Shown here: positions 52,969 through 62,609 of the stretch, piece by piece
How positions within the stretch are numbered: position 1 is the stretch's first letter
How the letters are laid out: the number at the start of each line of letters is the position of its first letter
DNA from: Betaproteobacteria bacterium UKL13-2
GTDB taxonomy: Bacteria; Pseudomonadota; Gammaproteobacteria; Burkholderiales; Usitatibacteraceae
DNA: 64,000 bases
Direction of reading: 5' to 3'
NCBI GenBank assembly: GCA_001602455.1
Contig: CP012157.1
Location: 243,733-307,732, forward strand
Notes under the pieces: generated by a model
What the model was told of the DNA's origin: nothing
Seen by the model: the letters and a program-made list of their open reading frames with translations, nothing else
The model's database searches: none
Translations under genes and position numbers: made by a program

Positions 52969-54351
52969 TTATGCCACCAAGCCCAACTGGCGAACGTCCA
53001 CCAAGGTCTTGTCCAAGGCAGTGCGAATAAGTCGAATCATTCGATCAATCTCCTCGCGTGTAATCACTAAGGGAGGCGCAACGATCATGCGGTGCCCAAC
53101 TGCACGCATCACCACACCACCTTGAAAACAATGCCCGCGGCAGCGCATACCGACCGCATCGCTCGATGAGAACAACGCATTGTTTGTCTTGTCTTTCACC
53201 AAAATCAAGCCGGCAACCATGCCACAGGTTTCCGTCATGCCAACAAGTGGGTGGTCTGCTAACGTGGAAAATTTCGCCTTTAGGTACGGAGCCGTTTCCT
53301 CGGCCACGCGCTCGACAACTCTCTCACGCTGCAAGATACGAATGTTTTCGACCGCGACCGCGCACGCAACCGGATGTCCGGAATAGGTGAAGCCATGATT
53401 AAAATCGCCGCCCTTGCCGATCAATACATCCGCAACCCTGTCGCCCACGGCCACGCCACCAAGCGGGACGTAGCCTGAGGTAACGCCTTTCGCAAATGTC
53501 ATCAAGTCGGGCTTTATCCCAAAGTACTCACAACCGAACCAACGTCCAAGACGACCGAACCCGCAGATCACTTCGTCGGAGACTAACAGCACATCATACT
53601 TGTGGCAGATCCGTTCGATCTCAGTCCAGTAGCCCGGCGGTGGGATGATCACGCCGCCCGCGCCCTGTACCGGTTCGCCGATAAACGCACCGACGTTTTC
53701 AGGCCCTAACGATAGGATTGCTTCCTCCAGCCAGCCGGCCGCTTTTATGCCGAAGGCCTCGGGCGTCATTCCCTGACCGAACTCGAAATAGTAGGGCTGC
53801 TCGATATGATGTATGCCTGCGATCGGTAGATCGCCCTGTGTGTGCATGTCTGCCATGCCGCTAAGCGAAGCGCCACAAACAGTGCTGCCGTGATACGCAT
53901 TGCGCCTTGCAATAATGGTCTTCTTGGTTGGTTTACCCAACACATCCCAAAAGCGCCTCACCATGCGGAAGATGGTGTCGTTGCCCTCTGACCCGGAGTT
54001 GGTAAAGAAAAAGTGGTTGAACTGCGGCGGCGTAACTTCGGTTAACAGCGTGGCCAGCTCAATTGCGGGTACAACGGCCGTGTTGAAGAAGCTGTTATAG
54101 AAAGGCAGCTTGCGCATCTGCGCCGCAGCGGCCTCGACCAGCTCCTCACGCCCGTACCCTAAGTTGACACACCAAAGGCCAGACATGCCGTCGAGGATTT
54201 TGTTGCCCTCGGAATCCCATATATAGACGCCACTTCCGTGCGTCACAATCCGCGAGCCCGTCTTTGCGAGATCATGCGTATCGGTGAACGGATGCATGTA
54301 ATGCGCACTATCCATTGCACGCAGTGTCTTGGTATCAAACGTCTCATTCAT
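52969..54351 (-). CDS. spuC: Class III aminotransferase, putrescine-pyruvate (SpuC) type
   Basis: 460 residues from ATG 54351; a TTG at 54381 overlapping the puuA stop is possible. PLP-dependent fold type I: YIWDSEGNKILDGMSGLWCV, FFTNSGSEGNDTIFRMVRRF, LLVSDEVICGFGRLGRWFGC (cofactor Asp), MTFAKGVTSGYVPLGGVAVG with the Schiff-base Lys. Substrate assignment to putrescine or related amines rests on similarity recalled from SpuC and on the puu neighbours. It lies between puuA and the puuC stump. Confidence 0.86.
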   Translation of the reverse strand: MNETFDTKTLRAMDSAHYMHPFTDTHDLAKTGSRIVTHGSGVYIWDSEGNKILDGMSGLWCVNLGYGREELVEAAAAQMRKLPFYNSFFNTAVVPAIELATLLTEVTPPQFNHFFFTNSGSEGNDTIFRMVRRFWDVLGKPTKKTIIARRNAYHGSTVCGASLSGMADMHTQGDLPIAGIHHIEQPYYFEFGQGMTPEAFGIKAAGWLEEAILSLGPENVGAFIGEPVQGAGGVIIPPPGYWTEIERICHKYDVLLVSDEVICGFGRLGRWFGCEYFGIKPDLMTFAKGVTSGYVPLGGVAVGDRVADVLIGKGGDFNHGFTYSGHPVACAVAVENIRILQRERVVERVAEETAPYLKAKFSTLADHPLVGMTETCGMVAGLILVKDKTNNALFSSSDAVGMRCRGHCFQGGVVMRAVGHRMIVAPPLVITREEIDRMIRLIRTALDKTLVDVRQLGLVA

Positions 54352-54377
54352 GATCGGCTTATCTATATTCGCACCCG

Positions 54378-55760
54378 TCAAACGTGGAGCAATAGATGCT
54401 CACGTTCCCACGGGCTAATCACCCGCATAAACTCGGTGTATTCGAGCTCCTTCACCGACGTATACAGGGTCACAAATTGTTCGCCGAGCAGTTCGCGCAG
54501 TGGCGCAGCGTTGCGCAACAGGTCAATCGCCTCGTTCAGGCTTCTTGGCAACTCATAGTCATGCGCATAGCCGTTACCCTTCAGCTCTTCTGAGGGCGTT
54601 AGACCGTTGACCATGCCCAAATAACAACACGCAAGGGTTGTCGCCAGCGCGATGTAGGGATTGGCATCCGCGCCAACCACCCGATTCTCTAAGCGTCGCG
54701 CAGCGGCACTTGAGTGAGGTACGCGGATACCAACAGTCCGATTGTCGCGCCCCCACTGAACATTAATCGGTGCGGCCGTATCGGGCACCAGCCTGCGGTA
54801 AGAATTTACGTAGGGCGCAAAAAGCGCCATTGACGCTGGAAGATACGTCTGCAGCCCTGCAATAGCGGACTTGAACAGCGCACTGTCGCTGCCATCCTCA
54901 TCTGCGAAGACGTTTCGGCCCGTCGCCGTGTCGATCACACTCTGATGGATATGCATCGCTGAACCGGGCTGGCCCGCGATGGGCTTTGCCATAAACGTCG
55001 CATACATGTTGTGACGCATTGCCGCTTCGCGAACAGTGCGCTTAAATAAAAACACACTATCGGCCAACTCCAGCGGATCGCCATGCAGGAAGTTAATCTC
55101 CATCTGACCCGTACCGATTTCATGGATCAGCGTGTCGATCTCAAGTTCCTGCACTTCGCAGTAATCGTAGATATCTTCAAACAGCGGATCAAACTCGTTG
55201 ACGGCATTAATGCTGTAGGCCTGCCTGCCAGACTCCGCCCTTCCGCTGCGACCGATTGGTGGCCCCAGTGGTAGGTCTGGGTCGGTATTTCGCGCGACCA
55301 AATAGAACTCAAGCTCGGGGGCTACTACCGGTCGCCAGCCCCTATCTTCATAGAGCTTCAACACGTTGCGCAACACCGAGCGCGGGGCGTGGTTGACCAG
55401 CTTGTCGCTGAAAGTGAAACAATCGTGAATCACCTCCGCAGTGGGGTCTGTCGCCCACGGAACGATCCGCACCGTGGTCGGGTCGGGCTTTAACACCATG
55501 TCGCCATCGGTGGCAAGAATGATGGCGTTGAAGACATCATCGTTGGGCACTTCCCCGGTGACGGTCATGCCGAGAACGACCTCAGGCAAACGCATGCCGC
55601 GCTCCTCCCGAAACTTTGCGCGTGGCAAAATTTTGCCGCGTGGTGTGCCCGTGATGTCGGGTACCAGACACTCAATTTCGGTGACACTGCGCTCGTTCAA
55701 CCAAGCATCAAGCTCGTTGAATCCCATGTTTTCCCGCTCGATACGTCCACTGTCATTCAT
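54378..55760 (-). CDS. puuA: Gamma-glutamylputrescine synthetase (glutamine synthetase family)
   Basis: 460 residues. It has a glutamine-synthetase fold: beta-grasp N-domain (VTEIECLVPDITGTPRGKIL), catalytic domain with ATG-binding APELEFYLVA, IHEIGTGQMEINFLHGDPLE, GQPGSAMHIHQSV and NPYIALATTLACCYLGMVNG. PuuA ligates glutamate to putrescine at the cost of ATP, opening the Puu pathway. The first ten residues before MGFNELDAWLNE are doubtful; M12 is an alternative start. It is followed by spuC and preceded by puuD. Confidence 0.9.
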   Translation of the reverse strand: MNDSGRIERENMGFNELDAWLNERSVTEIECLVPDITGTPRGKILPRAKFREERGMRLPEVVLGMTVTGEVPNDDVFNAIILATDGDMVLKPDPTTVRIVPWATDPTAEVIHDCFTFSDKLVNHAPRSVLRNVLKLYEDRGWRPVVAPELEFYLVARNTDPDLPLGPPIGRSGRAESGRQAYSINAVNEFDPLFEDIYDYCEVQELEIDTLIHEIGTGQMEINFLHGDPLELADSVFLFKRTVREAAMRHNMYATFMAKPIAGQPGSAMHIHQSVIDTATGRNVFADEDGSDSALFKSAIAGLQTYLPASMALFAPYVNSYRRLVPDTAAPINVQWGRDNRTVGIRVPHSSAAARRLENRVVGADANPYIALATTLACCYLGMVNGLTPSEELKGNGYAHDYELPRSLNEAIDLLRNAAPLRELLGEQFVTLYTSVKELEYTEFMRVISPWEREHLLLHV

Positions 55761-55809
55761 GATGCAGCCTTTGCCAAAGTGGCCTGATTTTGGTTTGAGA
55801 CATCATCGT

Positions 55810-56574
55810 CTAGGCGCCTCGCGCTTGCCGATACTGCCGACAAGCGTCGCCAAACGCCGAAAACAGCAATCTGGATTCCCGGTTCTCAGACGCACGCCAC
55901 TCTGGGTGCCACTGCACGGCCAGCGCAAAACGATCTTTACCACTGATGCGAATGGCTTCAATCAATCCGTCGGGTGCCGTCGCTTCCACATCCAACTGGT
56001 GCCCTAGTTGGTCAATTCCTTGCCCATGCACTGAATTGACGGTGATTTGCGCAGCGCCCAGAAAAATGGATTGAAGTTGTCCCCCGGCGGCGAGCCGGAC
56101 TTCGTGCGCAGGCCCATATTGGATTTCTGCAAGCTGACCGGCGGCACCACGGTGGTCTTGCATTTCCGGGAGACGGTGCACCGCTTGATGCAACGAGCCT
56201 CCCATCGCCACATTGATCTCCTGAAATCCACGGCAGATGCCGAGTACGGGCACTCGGCGTCGTATCGCTTCCTGGATCAACGTCAGATTAGTCTCGTCAC
56301 GCGCGGCGTCTTGTGGCAACGAATCGTCAAGCAGCGACTGGCCGTATCGCGCCGGCGCGATGTTGGACACCGACCCGGTCAGCAAAAGACCATCGACCAT
56401 CTCCAGCATATGCGCCGCATCCAGCGATGCCCCTAGGGCGGGGATCAGAACTGGTACACAGCCCGCAACCTCGGCCAGCGCACGGATGTACTTTCCACCG
56501 ACAACATGAAAGTCATGTTCGCCGATGAACTTAGTACAGCATGGCACGCCAACAAGAGGAGAAACGGAATTCAT
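55810..56574 (-). CDS. puuD: Gamma-glutamyl-gamma-aminobutyrate hydrolase (PuuD)
   Basis: 254 residues from ATG 56574 (MNSVSPLVGVPCCTKFIGEH). Class I glutamine-amidotransferase-like hydrolase with nucleophile Cys114 in VLGICRGFQEINVAMGGSLH and the His/Glu pair in LAVQWHPEW. It cleaves gamma-glutamyl-GABA to GABA and glutamate, the last step before GABA transamination. It leads the minus-strand run puuD-puuA-spuC-(puuC)-puuB and is divergent from the plus-strand GABA genes. Confidence 0.93.
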   Translation of the reverse strand: MNSVSPLVGVPCCTKFIGEHDFHVVGGKYIRALAEVAGCVPVLIPALGASLDAAHMLEMVDGLLLTGSVSNIAPARYGQSLLDDSLPQDAARDETNLTLIQEAIRRRVPVLGICRGFQEINVAMGGSLHQAVHRLPEMQDHRGAAGQLAEIQYGPAHEVRLAAGGQLQSIFLGAAQITVNSVHGQGIDQLGHQLDVEATAPDGLIEAIRISGKDRFALAVQWHPEWRASENRESRLLFSAFGDACRQYRQARGA

Positions 56575-56821
56575 GACTACCCGCAAAGAGTCGTATCAAG
56601 CCTTGGGTCATTAACGCGGAGCACGCTGCCGATCGACGGGAACCTTGTCGCTGCATGGCTGATTGGATGGGTTTGATTGTAGTTTACACGAATAAAAAAC
56701 AATTGATAGCCTCCGATGCCTGTCCCGGCACAATTTGTCAGGGCCCACGCAAATGACATTTCCCCCAATAATCATTCGCGAAAAACATCGCTGGAAGCGC
56801 AAAAAGCACAGCACAACCATA

Positions 56822-56848
56822 TTGCATTTATAAAATATATAGTACAAT
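56822..56848 (+). promoter_or_regulatory. Possible promoter towards the GABA aminotransferase
   Basis: TTGCAT, a 15-bp AT-rich spacer, and TACAAT within an unusually AT-rich block in the divergent puuD/gabT region. The spacer is short, so the call is tentative. Confidence 0.3.
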
Positions 56849-56851
56849 TTT

Positions 56852-57151
56852 GTGGTCGCCTGTCGATCATTGGTGACGGCGGCCAGTGGTAATGCCACAA
56901 CACCGCCCGATCCGATTGAATCGGGGCCAACCAACCCCCCCATTGAGTACCCCGCTGAGTATTTGATGTATCCCACGGTCGATACGGTACTCGAATACAA
57001 GGATGACGCTGCACTTGGCCTTCGCGAAAAAACCATTGCGAAAGTCCGCGCTTCGCTCCGCGAAAATCCGGCTTGGAAGGCCATTAGCGACAACAAGCAA
57101 AACGTCCGCGTCGGGCGCGCATACATCATGGCAGATCCACTGCTTCCGTAG
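56852..57151 (+). CDS. Unidentified small ORF upstream of gabT
   Basis: A 99-codon open frame from a GTG, ending RVGRAYIMADPLLP. The first 40 codons are low-complexity Pro/Thr; the rest (TVDTVLEYKDDAALGLREKT, IAKVRASLRENPAWKAISD) could be a C-terminal piece of a larger protein such as a periplasmic binding protein, but I cannot establish that. No ribosome site is visible. It may be a pseudogene. Confidence 0.28.
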   Translation: MVACRSLVTAASGNATTPPDPIESGPTNPPIEYPAEYLMYPTVDTVLEYKDDAALGLREKTIAKVRASLRENPAWKAISDNKQNVRVGRAYIMADPLLP

Positions 57152-57203
57152 GCAGCGCTGACATAAGACACTTACGAAACGAATGCAAAACGAGGAAGGC
57201 TTC

Positions 57204-58499
57204 ATGGCAACGAACAAAGAATGGATGGGGAGGCGAAATGCGGCTGTTGCCCGTGGCGTTGGACAGACGCATGAAATCTTTGCTTCCCACGCGGAGAACG
57301 CCGAACTCTGGGATATCGAGGGACGGCGATACATTGATTTCGCTGGTGGTATTGCAGTTCTCAATACGGGTCACCGCCATCCAAGCGTCATGGCCGCCGT
57401 CGACGCGCAACTCAAGCGATTCACCCACACATGTTTCCAAGTGATTGCCTACGACAGCTACGTTGAAGTTTGCGAAAAACTCAATGCGCTTGCCCCGGGG
57501 AGCTTCGCCAAAAAGTCTCTTTTGCTTACCAGCGGTGCGGAGGCGTTAGAAAACGCGATCAAAATTGCACGCGCCTACACAAAGCGTTCAGCCGTGATCA
57601 CTTTTACGGGTGGCTACCACGGTCGCACGTTGATGACCCTCGCAATGACAGGCAAAGTGGCGCCCTACAAGTTGGGCTTTGGTCCTTTTCCTGCCGAAGT
57701 CTTCCACGCAGCGTTTCCAAACGCCCTGCATGGCATCAGCATCGAGGACGCCAAAGCGTCACTCGATCAAATCTTCAAAAATGATGTCGAAGCGACGCGT
57801 GTTGCCGCCATTGTGATTGAGCCAGTACAGGGTGAAGGCGGCTTTTATGTTGCGCCGCCTGAGTTTCTGCAATACCTGCGAAAGCTCTGCGATGAACACG
57901 GCATCGTTTTGATTGCCGACGAGGTCCAAACTGGTGCTGGGCGAACGGGAACTTGGTTTGCGATGTCGCACAGCGGCGTTATTCCCGACTTAACCACAAC
58001 GGCAAAATCGCTAGCGGGCGGATTTCCGCTGTCAGCGGTCGTCGGGCGCGCTGACATTATGGATTCACCGGCGCCCGGTGGACTTGGCGGCACGTATGCA
58101 GGCTCCCCTGTTGCCTGTGCTGCCGCGTTAGCGGTGATGCAAGCCTTCGACGAAGAGCGATTGCTGGAAAAAGCCAATGTCGTGGGGCTGCAACTCACGG
58201 AAAGACTGACTCAGATGCAACAGCGCTTTCCGGCCATTGCGGAGGTTCGCGGCCTCGGTGCGATGGTTGCACTAGAGCTTGTTGAGCCGAACAAGCGACA
58301 TACCCCGGATGCGGCGCTCGCCAAGCGTATCGTCACGCGTGCGGCGGAAAAGGGGCTCATCCTGCTATCGTGCGGAGTATATGGAAATGTCATTCGTATA
58401 CTCGTCCCACTCACCGCGAGCGCAGCCTTAATTGCGGAAGGATTGGATATTCTCGACGACGTGATGCGCGAACTGTGCGGCGTTGCCGCCGCAGCATGA
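57204..58499 (+). CDS. gabT: 4-aminobutyrate aminotransferase
   Basis: 431 residues from ATG 57204; GGAAGG lies just upstream, and an ATG at 57183 is less likely. Class III PLP aminotransferase: YIDFAGGIAVLNTGHRHP, LLTSGAEALENAIKIAR, FTGGYHGRTLMTLAMTG, VLIADEVQTGAGRTGTWFAM, TTTAKSLAGGFPLSAVVG with the cofactor Lys. It transfers the amino group of GABA to 2-oxoglutarate, giving succinate semialdehyde. It sits opposite puuD and is followed by an aldehyde dehydrogenase, so the pair should complete the conversion to succinate. Confidence 0.92.
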   Translation: MATNKEWMGRRNAAVARGVGQTHEIFASHAENAELWDIEGRRYIDFAGGIAVLNTGHRHPSVMAAVDAQLKRFTHTCFQVIAYDSYVEVCEKLNALAPGSFAKKSLLLTSGAEALENAIKIARAYTKRSAVITFTGGYHGRTLMTLAMTGKVAPYKLGFGPFPAEVFHAAFPNALHGISIEDAKASLDQIFKNDVEATRVAAIVIEPVQGEGGFYVAPPEFLQYLRKLCDEHGIVLIADEVQTGAGRTGTWFAMSHSGVIPDLTTTAKSLAGGFPLSAVVGRADIMDSPAPGGLGGTYAGSPVACAAALAVMQAFDEERLLEKANVVGLQLTERLTQMQQRFPAIAEVRGLGAMVALELVEPNKRHTPDAALAKRIVTRAAEKGLILLSCGVYGNVIRILVPLTASAALIAEGLDILDDVMRELCGVAAAA

Positions 58500-58507
58500 A
58501 GCCAACT

Positions 58508-58683
58508 CCACCCCTCCTGGGCCAACCCCGCGACAACCCCTGTGACAACCCCTGTGACAACCCCTGGGGCAAAATACTGCACACCAATACGCAAACAAGC
58601 TTGCAATCGCCTTGCCGATTGGGTGCCTCTTTTTTACCATCCGCTCGACTACCCACCGCGACTAACAACGGAATGAACCCCTT
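58508..58683. repeat. 12-bp tandem repeat in the gabT-gabD gap
   Basis: CAACCCCTGTGA occurs in tandem near 58533-58565 (ACAACCCCTGTGACAACCCC) with imperfect flanking units. The remainder of this 175-bp gap holds no recognisable feature. Confidence 0.7.
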
Positions 58684-60132
58684 ATGAGCACGATACCGCT
58701 GTTTTATCAACAACCCAAATTCCTAATCGACGGCGAGTGGGTTACCGGATCAGGTGGCGTAACGCATCGCTTAGTCAATCCAGCAACAGGACTTGCCATA
58801 TCGGAGTATCAATCTGCCAGCACCACACAGCTCGACGCCGCGCTTGGCGCAGTCGGCAAAAGTTTTCCTGCTTGGCGCACAACACCAGCAGCAGAACGCG
58901 GCCGCATCTTGCGACAAGGCGCAGCCCTGATGCACCAGCGGGTTGAAGAAATTGCCACTCTGCTCACCACCGAGCAGGGTAAGCCGCTTGCTGAGGCGCG
59001 GGCCGAGATTTTGGCGACTGCCGAAATGTTTGAGTGGTTTGCAGAGGAAGCTGTGCGTGCATATGGCCGCATCGTACCTCCGCGCGCGTCAAATCTTCGT
59101 CAACACATCGTTCGCGAGGCCGTCGGGCCCGTGGCAATGTTCTGTTCTTGGAATTTTCCCGCCCGCAATCCTGGCTACAAGATCGCGGCTGCGCTCGCCG
59201 CAGGTTGCCCTTGTATCGTCAAGCCCGCCGAAGAAACGCCCCTCACGGCAATGGCCCTGGGCTTAGCATTGATGGACGCGGGGCTGCCCAAAGGCGTATT
59301 GAACTTAGTCTATGGCGACGCTGCCAACCTCTCCGCCTACTTGATTGCGAGCAGTGTTATCCGCAAGATCTCGTTTACTGGCTCAACGCAAGTTGGCAAG
59401 ATTTTGTCCAGTCTTGCCGCCAATACGGTCAAGAAAATGACGATGGAGCTTGGCGGTCACGCGCCGGTGATTGTGTTTGACGACGCTAACCTAGACCTCG
59501 CCGTGTCTCTGACGGCCGCCGCAAAGTTTCGCAACGCAGGACAAGTTTGCATTTCACCGACACGGTTCTTTGTGCAAGCGGCGACCTATCAATCGTTCAT
59601 CGACAAGTTCGCCGCAGTTGCCGCCAAGCAAGTGGTCGGGAACGGCTTGGACACCAAAACCAATATGGGGCCGCTCGTGCATGAGCGTCGCCGCAATGAT
59701 GTCGACAAATTTGTGCAAGACGCCATTGATCGCGGCGCAAGGTGCGTCTTAGGTGGTGCGCCAATCGACGGTGCGGGATTTTTCTATCCCCCAACGCTGA
59801 TCGCGGATCTCCCGGAGCAGTCTCGGCTCTTGCACGAAGAGCCGTTTGGGCCCGTTGCCTCGGTGGTGCCGTTCGACACAATTGACGATGTAATCGTCCA
59901 CGCGAACGCGTTGCCCTTTGGACTCGCCGCCTATGCTTTCACAACATCGTTAAGAACTGCCCACGACGTGGCTGATCGGATCGAAAGTGGTATGGTCGGG
60001 ATCAACACGACGCGAATTTCATATCCCGAAACACCATTTGGCGGTGTCAAAGAAAGCGGCTACGGATCGGAGGGTGGAATCGAGGGACTCGACGCTTACT
60101 TGGTCACAAAGTCTGTGAGTCTCGCCCTCTGA
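58684..60132 (+). CDS. gabD: NAD(P)-dependent aldehyde dehydrogenase, succinate-semialdehyde type
   Basis: 482 residues. Motifs: NFPARNPGYKIAAALAAGCP, FTGSTQVGKILSSLAAN, MELGGHAPVIVFDDANLD (catalytic Glu), RNAGQVCISPTRFFVQ (catalytic Cys), and a C-terminal PFGGVKESGYGSEGG. Length and the GQVC pattern match GabD-like enzymes. Following gabT it would oxidise succinate semialdehyde. It might also cover the missing PuuC step, but that is only a suggestion. Confidence 0.88.
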   Translation: MSTIPLFYQQPKFLIDGEWVTGSGGVTHRLVNPATGLAISEYQSASTTQLDAALGAVGKSFPAWRTTPAAERGRILRQGAALMHQRVEEIATLLTTEQGKPLAEARAEILATAEMFEWFAEEAVRAYGRIVPPRASNLRQHIVREAVGPVAMFCSWNFPARNPGYKIAAALAAGCPCIVKPAEETPLTAMALGLALMDAGLPKGVLNLVYGDAANLSAYLIASSVIRKISFTGSTQVGKILSSLAANTVKKMTMELGGHAPVIVFDDANLDLAVSLTAAAKFRNAGQVCISPTRFFVQAATYQSFIDKFAAVAAKQVVGNGLDTKTNMGPLVHERRRNDVDKFVQDAIDRGARCVLGGAPIDGAGFFYPPTLIADLPEQSRLLHEEPFGPVASVVPFDTIDDVIVHANALPFGLAAYAFTTSLRTAHDVADRIESGMVGINTTRISYPETPFGGVKESGYGSEGGIEGLDAYLVTKSVSLAL

Positions 60133-60226
60133 GCCGACCGGTCAGCGGCGGCATCGGCTTCCAAATTCCACTGAGCATTTTGACGATCGCAATTTAGTTT
60201 TTGTTCACTTCCTCAAGACGACCCCT

Positions 60227-60565
60227 ATGACTCCAACCTCTACTTCACTCGCCCTATTTGTCGTTGCCAGCTTGACGGCGTTGCCCACATTTGCGGAGAC
60301 AAAAAAAACGGGCAAACAGATTTACATCGAATCTTGCGAGCAGTGTCATACCAGCGGCGCAAATAAGGCGCCCGTGGTGGGCGACAAGGCCGCGTGGCGC
60401 CCAAGATTAAAAGAGGGCCTATCGGAATTGACAAAGGACGTTGTCAGAGGCAAGGGCGCAATGCCGCCGAATGCGGGTAACCCCAAATTAACCCGCCGTG
60501 ATATCCAGCTCGCCATTGTGTATATGGCTAACGAAAGTGGCGCGAAATGGAAAGAACCCACGTAG
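60227..60565 (+). CDS. Small periplasmic c-type cytochrome
   Basis: 112 residues with a signal peptide (about 1-22, ending TFA). The mature part has one heme site, CEQCH, and an axial Met in GAMPPNAG, and is a class I cytochrome c (c5/c-551-like). It shuttles one electron in the periplasm. Its partner is unknown; it stands between the aldehyde dehydrogenase and the repeat-rich gap before the restriction genes. Confidence 0.85.
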   Translation: MTPTSTSLALFVVASLTALPTFAETKKTGKQIYIESCEQCHTSGANKAPVVGDKAAWRPRLKEGLSELTKDVVRGKGAMPPNAGNPKLTRRDIQLAIVYMANESGAKWKEPT

Positions 60566-60701
60566 AAGCGTCGGCCATGAAATATCTTCCGACTAACTTG
60601 CCTCATCCTCAACCCCACTTACGCGGCGAGTAGCGACCCCAACATCCAAAGGACGCTCAACGATGAAACCAACGTCACAAAAAGGGAACTGGTTGCATTT
60701 A

Positions 60702-60737
60702 CGGGCATCTTCAGGCAAAAGTGTCTGAAAGTGCCCG
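60702..60737. repeat. CGGGC palindrome, copy 5
   Basis: CGGGCATCTTCAGGC, loop AAAAG, TGTCTGAAAGTGCCCG. It lies 26 bp before mobile repeat copy 4, upstream rather than downstream of it. Confidence 0.65.
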
Positions 60738-60763
60738 CTAGTCATAGAGTTTTAGCCACAGGG

Positions 60764-60897
60764 GGGGCTTCTCGAAACCGTCGCGAGCGGGCGAAGTTCG
60801 CGTCGAGGGGTTTGGCAAACACGGGGCACGTACCCAGTTTACGGCGAGCACCGCAGGCGCGAAATTCGCCCACGCAGCAGGTATATAGAAGTGCCCC
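60764..60897. repeat. Mobile inverted-end repeat, copy 4
   Basis: 134 bp from GGGGCTTCTCGAAACCG to TATATAGAAGTGCCCC, same orientation as copy 1, with GAGCGGGCGAAGTTCGCGTC, GGGGCACGTACCCAGTTTAC and AATTCGCCCACGCAGCAGG. Aligned in reverse it closely matches copy 2. Confidence 0.85.
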
Positions 60898-61007
60898 ACA
60901 AGTCCAGCACCCTGTCCATTCGGATGATTCTCAAACTTTCCATAGAGTGGTAGAGTCCGGCGAGTTAGCTTTGTGCGCTCCACCACAAAACGAAAGTTAC
61001 CCGCTCA

Positions 61008-62609
61008 ATGGCAGTCGCTCGCACCAAAAAATCAGATTCCTCCGCCAATATCGGTTTCGAAGCGAAGCTCTGGCTCGCCGCTGATAAGCTGCGCAACAAT
61101 ATGGACGCGGCCGAATACAAGCACGTCGTGCTCGGCCTGATTTTTCTGAAGTACATCTCCGATTCGTTCGATGAACAGCACGCTAAGCTGGTCGCACAAA
61201 AGAGCGAGGGTGCGAACCCCGAAGACAAAGACGAGTACCTCGCTGCCAATGTTTTCTGGGTACCGAAAGAAGCGCGCTGGGCGCACCTGCAAGCACGCGC
61301 CAAGCTGCCGAGCGTAGGTAAAGATGTTGATGACGCAATGGTCGCCATCGAGCGTGATAACGCGCGGCTCAAAGGCGCGCTGAATAAAAACTACGGTCGC
61401 GCTGACCTCGATAAACATCGCTTGGGCGAGCTCATCGATTTGATCGGCTCCATTCAGCTTGCCGATGTCGCAAGTAAATCAAAAGACTTGCTTGGCCGCG
61501 TCTTCGAATACTTCCTCACACAGTTCGCAAGTGCTGAAGGAAAGAACGGCGGCCAGTTCTATACCCCATCGTGTGTGGTACGTTTGCTTGTGGAAATGTT
61601 GGCACCATACAAAGGGCGCATCTACGACCCCGCCTGCGGCTCCGGTGGCATGTTTGTGCAATCGGAAAAGTTCGTTGAGTCCCATGGCGGCAAGCTGGGT
61701 GACATCAGTATCTACGGCCAAGAGAGCAACCCCACTACACGCCGCCTGGCCGTGATGAACCTCGCACTGCGTGGCATTGAGGCCGACTTCGGCCCCGAGA
61801 ATGCCGATACCTTCCGGCGCGATCTGCATCCCGATCTACGCGCGGACTACGTCATTGCCAATCCACCGTTCAACGATTCAGATTGGTTTCGTAAAGATGA
61901 CGACGCGCGTTGGCAATACGGCGTGCCGCCAAAAGGCAACGCCAACTTCGCGTGGGTGCAGCATTTCATCTATCACCTTGCGCCACAGGGGATGGCCGGT
62001 TTTGTATTGGCGAATGGCAGCATGTCGTCGAACCAATCCGGCGAAGGCGAGATTCGCAAAGTGCTGATCGAAGCCGACCTTGTTGATTGCATGGTTGCAT
62101 TGCCGGGACAGCTTTTCTACAGCACGCAGATTCCGGTTTGCCTTTGGTTTGTTTCAAAGAATAAAAACGCCGATACCAAGCGCGGCTTCCGAGACCGACG
62201 CCAACACACGCTTTTCATCGACGCGCGGAAGATGGGCACGCTGATTGATCGCGTGCATCGTGAGCTCACCGATGCAGATCTCGCCAAAATCACCAGCACA
62301 TACCACGCGTGGCGCGGCGACAAAGAGAGTCGTCATTCCCGCGAAGGCGGGAATCCAAGTTTGTACGCCGACATCCCCGGCGTCTGCAAATCCGCCACCA
62401 CCGCCGAAATCGCCGCGCACGGCTTTGTGCTCACGCCCGGTCGCTACGTTGGCGCCGAGGAACTCGAAGACGACGGCGACCCCTTCGAGGAAAAGATGCC
62501 GCGCCTCGTTGCCGAACTCAAAGCGCAGTTTGAAGAGTCCGCGAAACTAGAGCAGGCAATCAAAGCAAACCTGAGGGGGCTGGGTTTCAACAAGGAGGTG
62601 AGCGCATGA
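61008..62609 (+). CDS. hsdM: Type I restriction-modification methyltransferase subunit
   Basis: 533 residues. N-terminal helical HsdM_N domain ([20 protein letters not shown]); then the adenine-N6 methylase core with motif [19 protein letters not shown] (near 206-220) and motif [15 protein letters not shown] (near 282). With HsdS it methylates adenine in a bipartite target. Near residue 441 the sequence [13 protein letters not shown] is coded by a copy of a short dispersed palindrome inserted in frame, in a surface region before the C-terminal helix. HsdR is not in the window. The stop overlaps the next gene by four bases. Confidence 0.93.
   Translation: MAVARTKKSDSSANIGFEAKLWLAADKLRNNMDAAEYKHVVLGLIFLKYISDSFDEQHAKLVAQKSEGANPEDKDEYLAANVFWVPKEARWAHLQARAKLPSVGKDVDDAMVAIERDNARLKGALNKNYGRADLDKHRLGELIDLIGSIQLADVASKSKDLLGRVFEYFLTQFASAEGKNGGQFYTPSCVVRLLVEMLAPYKGRIYDPACGSGGMFVQSEKFVESHGGKLGDISIYGQESNPTTRRLAVMNLALRGIEADFGPENADTFRRDLHPDLRADYVIANPPFNDSDWFRKDDDARWQYGVPPKGNANFAWVQHFIYHLAPQGMAGFVLANGSMSSNQSGEGEIRKVLIEADLVDCMVALPGQLFYSTQIPVCLWFVSKNKNADTKRGFRDRRQHTLFIDARKMGTLIDRVHRELTDADLAKITSTYHAWRGDKESRHSREGGNPSLYADIPGVCKSATTAEIAAHGFVLTPGRYVGAEELEDDGDPFEEKMPRLVAELKAQFEESAKLEQAIKANLRGLGFNKEVSA
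62331..62356. repeat. REP-type palindrome inserted in frame in hsdM
   Basis: CATTCCCGCGAAGGCGGGAA: ATTCCCGC and GCGGGAAT are perfectly inverted around GAAG. This is a sequence I recognise as a very common dispersed repeat in proteobacterial genomes. Here it adds the peptide [11 protein letters not shown] without breaking the frame. Confidence 0.75.

Larger units (their letters stand above)
60566..61007. other. Repeat-rich gap between cytochrome and hsdM
   Basis: No gene is supported. It contains palindrome copy 5 (60702-60737) and mobile repeat copy 4 (60764-60897). Confidence 0.55.

Noticed and set aside
58533-58570. CRISPR-like short repeats
   Set aside because: Units are 12 bp and contiguous without spacers, as at 271-315 and the dsbA tail; no cas gene is nearby.
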